From assembly GCA_016868955.1 (NCBI GenBank), contig VGFF01000096.1, positions 1-7,802 on the forward strand: DNA of 7,802 nucleotides, in the 5' to 3' direction. The position numbers and the translations under genes were made by a program. Source of the stretch: Armatimonadota bacterium. GTDB lineage: Bacteria > Sysuimicrobiota > Sysuimicrobiia > Sysuimicrobiales > VGFF01. The notes beneath the pieces are model-generated. The model saw only the letters and a list, made by a program, of their open reading frames with translations, made no database searches and was not told the DNA's origin. Positions 5,626-7,802 of the stretch are shown here, piece after piece; position 1 is the first letter of the stretch; each line of letters begins with the position of its first letter.

Positions 5626-7148
5626 CGCAAGCGCCAGCGACTGCCGGCGGGGTAGTCCTCCACTGAGACGCCGATCTCGCCAAGCCGGTCGCGAATCCGA
5701 TCCGCGGCCTGGAAGTCCTTGCGCGCGCGGGCCGCTTGCCGAGCTTCCAGAATCCGGTCGAGCAGCGCGGGCACCGCACCGTCGGCGGCGACCGCGCCGG
5801 CGAGCGCCGGTTCCTCGCTGACGAACCGTCGAACGTCTCGCTCCAAGGTCTCGCTCGTCTCGGTCGTCGTCGAGAGCCGCAAGCCGAGGACGCCGCCAAG
5901 CTCCCGAAAAGTCTCGGCGGCGGCCGTCAGCGCGCCGACGGCGCCCTCCGGAGGTCCCGCCTCGGAGCGCTGCTTGGCCAGGCCGTCCGCCAGGCGGTTC
6001 GTCTCTGTGGCGAGCGCGAACAGCTCCCCGATCGCCGTCGGCGTGTTGAAGTCGTCGTCCATCGCCTCGCGAAACGCTTCCCGAGCGCGCGCGGCCGCGG
6101 CCCGCAACGCGACGGCCGGCGGCGAATCCTGGCCGGAACCCGCCGTTCGGCGCACGACGGTCTCGGCCGCCTCGAGGGCACCGCGGAGCCGCTCGGCGCC
6201 GCGATCCGCGGCCTCGACCGCGTCTTCCTTCCACGTCAGCGGGTTCCGGTAGTGCGACGACAACAGGAACAAGCGAAGCCCGTCGGGGGTGTACCGCCGC
6301 AGCGCGTCTTCGATCGAGACGATGTTGCCGAGGTGACGCGTCATCTTCTCTTCTTGATCGCCGAGGCGGAGCAGCGCGTTGTGCAGCCAGTATTTGACGA
6401 ACGGCTTCCCCGTATAGCTCTCGGACTGGGCGATCTCATTCTCGTGGTGCGGGAAGATGACGTCGTGGCCGCCGCCGTGGATGTCGATCTGCTCGCCGAG
6501 GTGGTCCATGACCATCGCCGAGCACTCGATGTGCCATCCGGGGAGACCTTGCCCCCACGGGCTGTCCCAGGACGGCTCGCCGGGCTTCGCCGCGGTCCAC
6601 AATGCGAAGTCCATCGGATGTTCCTTGCGCTTGTCGACGGCGATGCGCGCGCCGGCCTGCATGTCTTCGAGGTGGCGGTGCGAGAGCTTGCCGTAATCGG
6701 TGTCGGCCGTGACGCGAAAGTACACGTCGCCGTCAGCGGCGTAGGCGTGGCCGTTGTCGACGAGCCCCTTCACGATCTCGAGGATCTTTGGGATCGTGTG
6801 CGTGGCCCGCGGATACACGTGCGCGCGCGTGACGTTGAGCGCGTCCATCTCGCGGAAGAACCGCGCGATGTTCGCGTCGGCGATGTCTTGGATCGTGCGT
6901 CCCTCGGCGGCGGCTCGAGCGACGATGCGGTCTTCGACGTCGGTGAAGTTCTGGACGTGCCGAACGCGGTAGCCGGACCATTCGAGATGGCGGCGGATCA
7001 TGTCGAAGACGACGTAGCTCATCGCGTGCCCAACGTGGGCCGGACCATAGAGGTTGACGCCGCAGACGTACATGCGCACTTCGGGGGGGCGGATCGGCTC
7101 GAACGGCTCCTTCCGGCCGGTGAGGGTATTGGTCATGCGCAGGGACAA
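5622..7148 (-). CDS. cysS: Cysteinyl-tRNA synthetase
   Basis: This class I synthetase of 508 residues charges tRNA-Cys with cysteine in the cytoplasm. The zinc site that selects cysteine is complete: Cys29, Cys209, His234 and Glu238. The HIGH motif is HVGH (38-41). The KMSKS loop reads KMTRH (268-272), so the second lysine is arginine and the last serine is histidine, a departure from the family. The C-terminus has the DALR-type helical domain and ends in the usual KDFQAADRIRD and VEDYPAGSRW stretches. I start it at TTG 7148, 8 nt after AGGAGG, because homologues begin just before NTLTGRKE. A GTG at 7193 would add 15 residues lying inside a leader hairpin. It overlaps rlmB by 4 bp and follows ispF by 123 bp. 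Confidence 0.95.
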   Translation of the reverse strand: MSLRMTNTLTGRKEPFEPIRPPEVRMYVCGVNLYGPAHVGHAMSYVVFDMIRRHLEWSGYRVRHVQNFTDVEDRIVARAAAEGRTIQDIADANIARFFREMDALNVTRAHVYPRATHTIPKILEIVKGLVDNGHAYAADGDVYFRVTADTDYGKLSHRHLEDMQAGARIAVDKRKEHPMDFALWTAAKPGEPSWDSPWGQGLPGWHIECSAMVMDHLGEQIDIHGGGHDVIFPHHENEIAQSESYTGKPFVKYWLHNALLRLGDQEEKMTRHLGNIVSIEDALRRYTPDGLRLFLLSSHYRNPLTWKEDAVEAADRGAERLRGALEAAETVVRRTAGSGQDSPPAVALRAAAARAREAFREAMDDDFNTPTAIGELFALATETNRLADGLAKQRSEAGPPEGAVGALTAAAETFRELGGVLGLRLSTTTETSETLERDVRRFVSEEPALAGAVAADGAVPALLDRILEARQAARARKDFQAADRIRDRLGEIGVSVEDYPAGSRWRLR

Positions 7149-7156
7149 GATCTCTG

Positions 7157-7162
7157 CCTCCT
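7157..7162 (-). promoter_or_regulatory. Shine-Dalgarno of cysS, supports a TTG start
   Basis: The complement is AGGAGG, 8 nt before the TTG at 7148-7146. It lies 4 nt downstream of the leader stem-loop, so folding of that hairpin could affect access to it. Confidence 0.75.
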
Positions 7163-7166
7163 GACG

Positions 7167-7203
7167 GCCGAAAGCCCACGGGGACCTCGCCACGGCTTTC
7201 GGC
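7167..7203 (-). promoter_or_regulatory. Stem-loop in the cysS leader
   Basis: GCCGAAAGCC and GGCTTTCGGC form a perfect 10-bp stem around a 17-nt loop (7177-7193), the strongest structure in the 123-bp ispF-cysS gap. In the minus-strand RNA the 3' arm ends 4 nt before AGGAGG. There is no T-run, so it is not an intrinsic terminator for ispF. The position suggests control of translation or a processed mRNA end. A T-box would be the known leader type for cysS, but the TGGNACC core and the long upstream stem are not seen. A weak -10-like TATCAT is on the minus strand at 7228-7223 with no matching -35 box. Confidence 0.6.
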
Positions 7204-7271
7204 TCGTGTGCTGAGTGAATCTATGATACGCGGCCCGACCCACCGCGTCGCCGGTGCGGTCCCGGCAGCGC

Positions 7272-7754
7272 CTAAGCGGCGGCGATTCGATCGAGGAGCA
7301 CGACCGCCGTCGCCTGCATCCCTTCCCCCCGACCGAGCGCGCCGAGTCCCTCGGCGGTCGTGGCCTTGACGCCGACGTCGTCTGGCTCGATGCCGAGCGC
7401 CGCCGCGATCCGCAGGCGCATCAACGGAACGTGGGCCGAGAGCCGCGGCGCTTCCGCGATCACGGTCGCGTCAACTTGCCCGACGCGCCAGCCCACGTCC
7501 GCGAGGAGGTCGCGCACGCCCGCCAGCAGGCCGAGGCTGTCCGCGCCCGCATAGGCCGGGTCGTCGGGGGGGAAGTGCGTGCCGATGTCGGGGAGGCCGG
7601 CGGCGCCGAGCGCGGCGTCCATGATCGCGTGCAGGAGAACGTCGGCGTCGCTGTGCCCGGCAAGGCCACGGTCGTACGGAATCTCCACGCCGCCGACGAC
7701 GAGCCGGCGCCCGGCCGCGAAGGCGTGCAGGTCGATACCGAGGCCAACTCTCAC
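7272..7754 (-). CDS. ispF: 2-C-methyl-D-erythritol 2,4-cyclodiphosphate synthase
   Basis: IspF (160 residues) converts 4-diphosphocytidyl-methylerythritol 2-phosphate to methylerythritol 2,4-cyclodiphosphate plus CMP in the non-mevalonate isoprenoid pathway, working as a trimer. Zinc ligands Asp8, His10 and His42 fall at the same residue numbers as in E. coli, as do Thr132, Thr133 and Glu135. The GHSDADV stretch (33-39) and the C-terminal GRGEGMQA are also typical. That numbering is the main reason for choosing GTG 7754, whose GTGA overlaps the ispD stop. A GTG at 7766, 10 nt after GGAGG, would add 4 residues and is possible. The gene is coupled to ispD, the enzyme two steps earlier in the pathway. 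The cysS leader follows. Confidence 0.95.
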   Translation of the reverse strand: MRVGLGIDLHAFAAGRRLVVGGVEIPYDRGLAGHSDADVLLHAIMDAALGAAGLPDIGTHFPPDDPAYAGADSLGLLAGVRDLLADVGWRVGQVDATVIAEAPRLSAHVPLMRLRIAAALGIEPDDVGVKATTAEGLGALGRGEGMQATAVVLLDRIAAA

Positions 7755-7802
7755 CCGCGATGCCACGCGAGCAGCGCCTCCGCGATGATCAGGTCCTCGG
7801 GC
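7751..7802 (-). CDS. ispD: IspD, C-terminal fragment (runs off the window)
   Basis: Only the last 16 residues and the TGA stop are inside the window; the gene continues beyond the right edge. The residues PEDLIIAEALLAWHRG match the usual end of 2-C-methyl-D-erythritol 4-phosphate cytidylyltransferase, where a TxPEDLxxAEALL segment closes the protein. The direct 4-bp overlap with ispF, its common partner, supports the call. IspD makes 4-diphosphocytidyl-methylerythritol from methylerythritol phosphate and CTP. The identification rests on a short tail plus context. Confidence 0.8.
   Translation of the reverse strand, partial: PEDLIIAEALLAWHRG

Noticed and set aside
5736..7214. Plus-strand 492-residue open frame
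   Set aside because: It lies wholly antisense to cysS. Long antisense frames are expected in high-GC genes, and the translation has no recognisable motif.
1..7802. Mobile element, CRISPR array or defence system
   Set aside because: No transposase, integrase, repeat-spacer pattern, terminal inverted repeats or toxin-antitoxin pair was seen. The genes are core functions.

Overview
This window is a GC-rich (about 65% or more by eye) bacterial chromosome segment. It consists almost entirely of core housekeeping genes. Most run leftward (minus strand) in the order ispD (3' end only), ispF, cysS, rlmB, a VanW-family envelope gene, sigH and a tiny zinc-ribbon gene. The order ispD-ispF-cysS-rlmB-sigH is the arrangement known from Bacillota (the B. 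subtilis yac region). The sigma factor is a very close match to the sporulation/stationary-phase sigma-H family. This points to a high-GC member of the Bacillota or a related Terrabacteria lineage (Armatimonadota- or Eremiobacterota-like). The sequence alone does not decide between them, and no spore gene other than sigH is present.

Layout from left to right. 1-287 has no convincing gene, only imperfect hairpins. 288-362 is tRNA-Thr(UGU), minus strand. 394-1188 is a D-3-hydroxybutyrate dehydrogenase, minus. 1189-1248 is a 60-bp divergent intergenic region with a consensus TATAAT box. 1249-2226 is moaA, the only clear plus-strand gene. 2240-2383 is a 47-residue Cys4 zinc-ribbon protein, convergent with moaA. 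2384-2558 is intergenic with two inverted repeats. 2559-3197 is sigH with a recognisable promoter (TTGACC-17-TATACT) whose -35 box overlaps the stop codon of the upstream gene. 3285-4676 is a secreted VanW protein with a probable C-terminal G5-like domain. 4768-5625 is rlmB, 5622-7148 cysS, 7272-7754 ispF and 7751-7802 the last residues of ispD.

The genes from ispD to rlmB look like a co-transcribed set. ispD/ispF and cysS/rlmB each share a 4-bp GTGA stop/start overlap. cysS has its own leader carrying a perfect 10-bp stem-loop just ahead of its ribosome binding site. The set combines isoprenoid precursor synthesis (IspD/IspF), tRNA charging (CysS), 23S rRNA modification (RlmB), envelope maintenance (VanW) and transcriptional control (SigH). 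moaA (molybdopterin) and the hydroxybutyrate dehydrogenase form a separate divergent pair between sigH and tRNA-Thr.

Several genes (bdhA, moaA, sigH, cysS) appear to start with TTG placed 6-8 nt after a strong Shine-Dalgarno sequence, so automatic starts at upstream GTG codons are probably wrong for sigH and cysS. I found no mobile element, CRISPR array, phage gene or obviously new multi-gene system. The best leads are the overlooked zinc-ribbon gene, the non-standard KMSKS motif in CysS, the cysS leader hairpin and the sigH promoter with a dyad at its start site.
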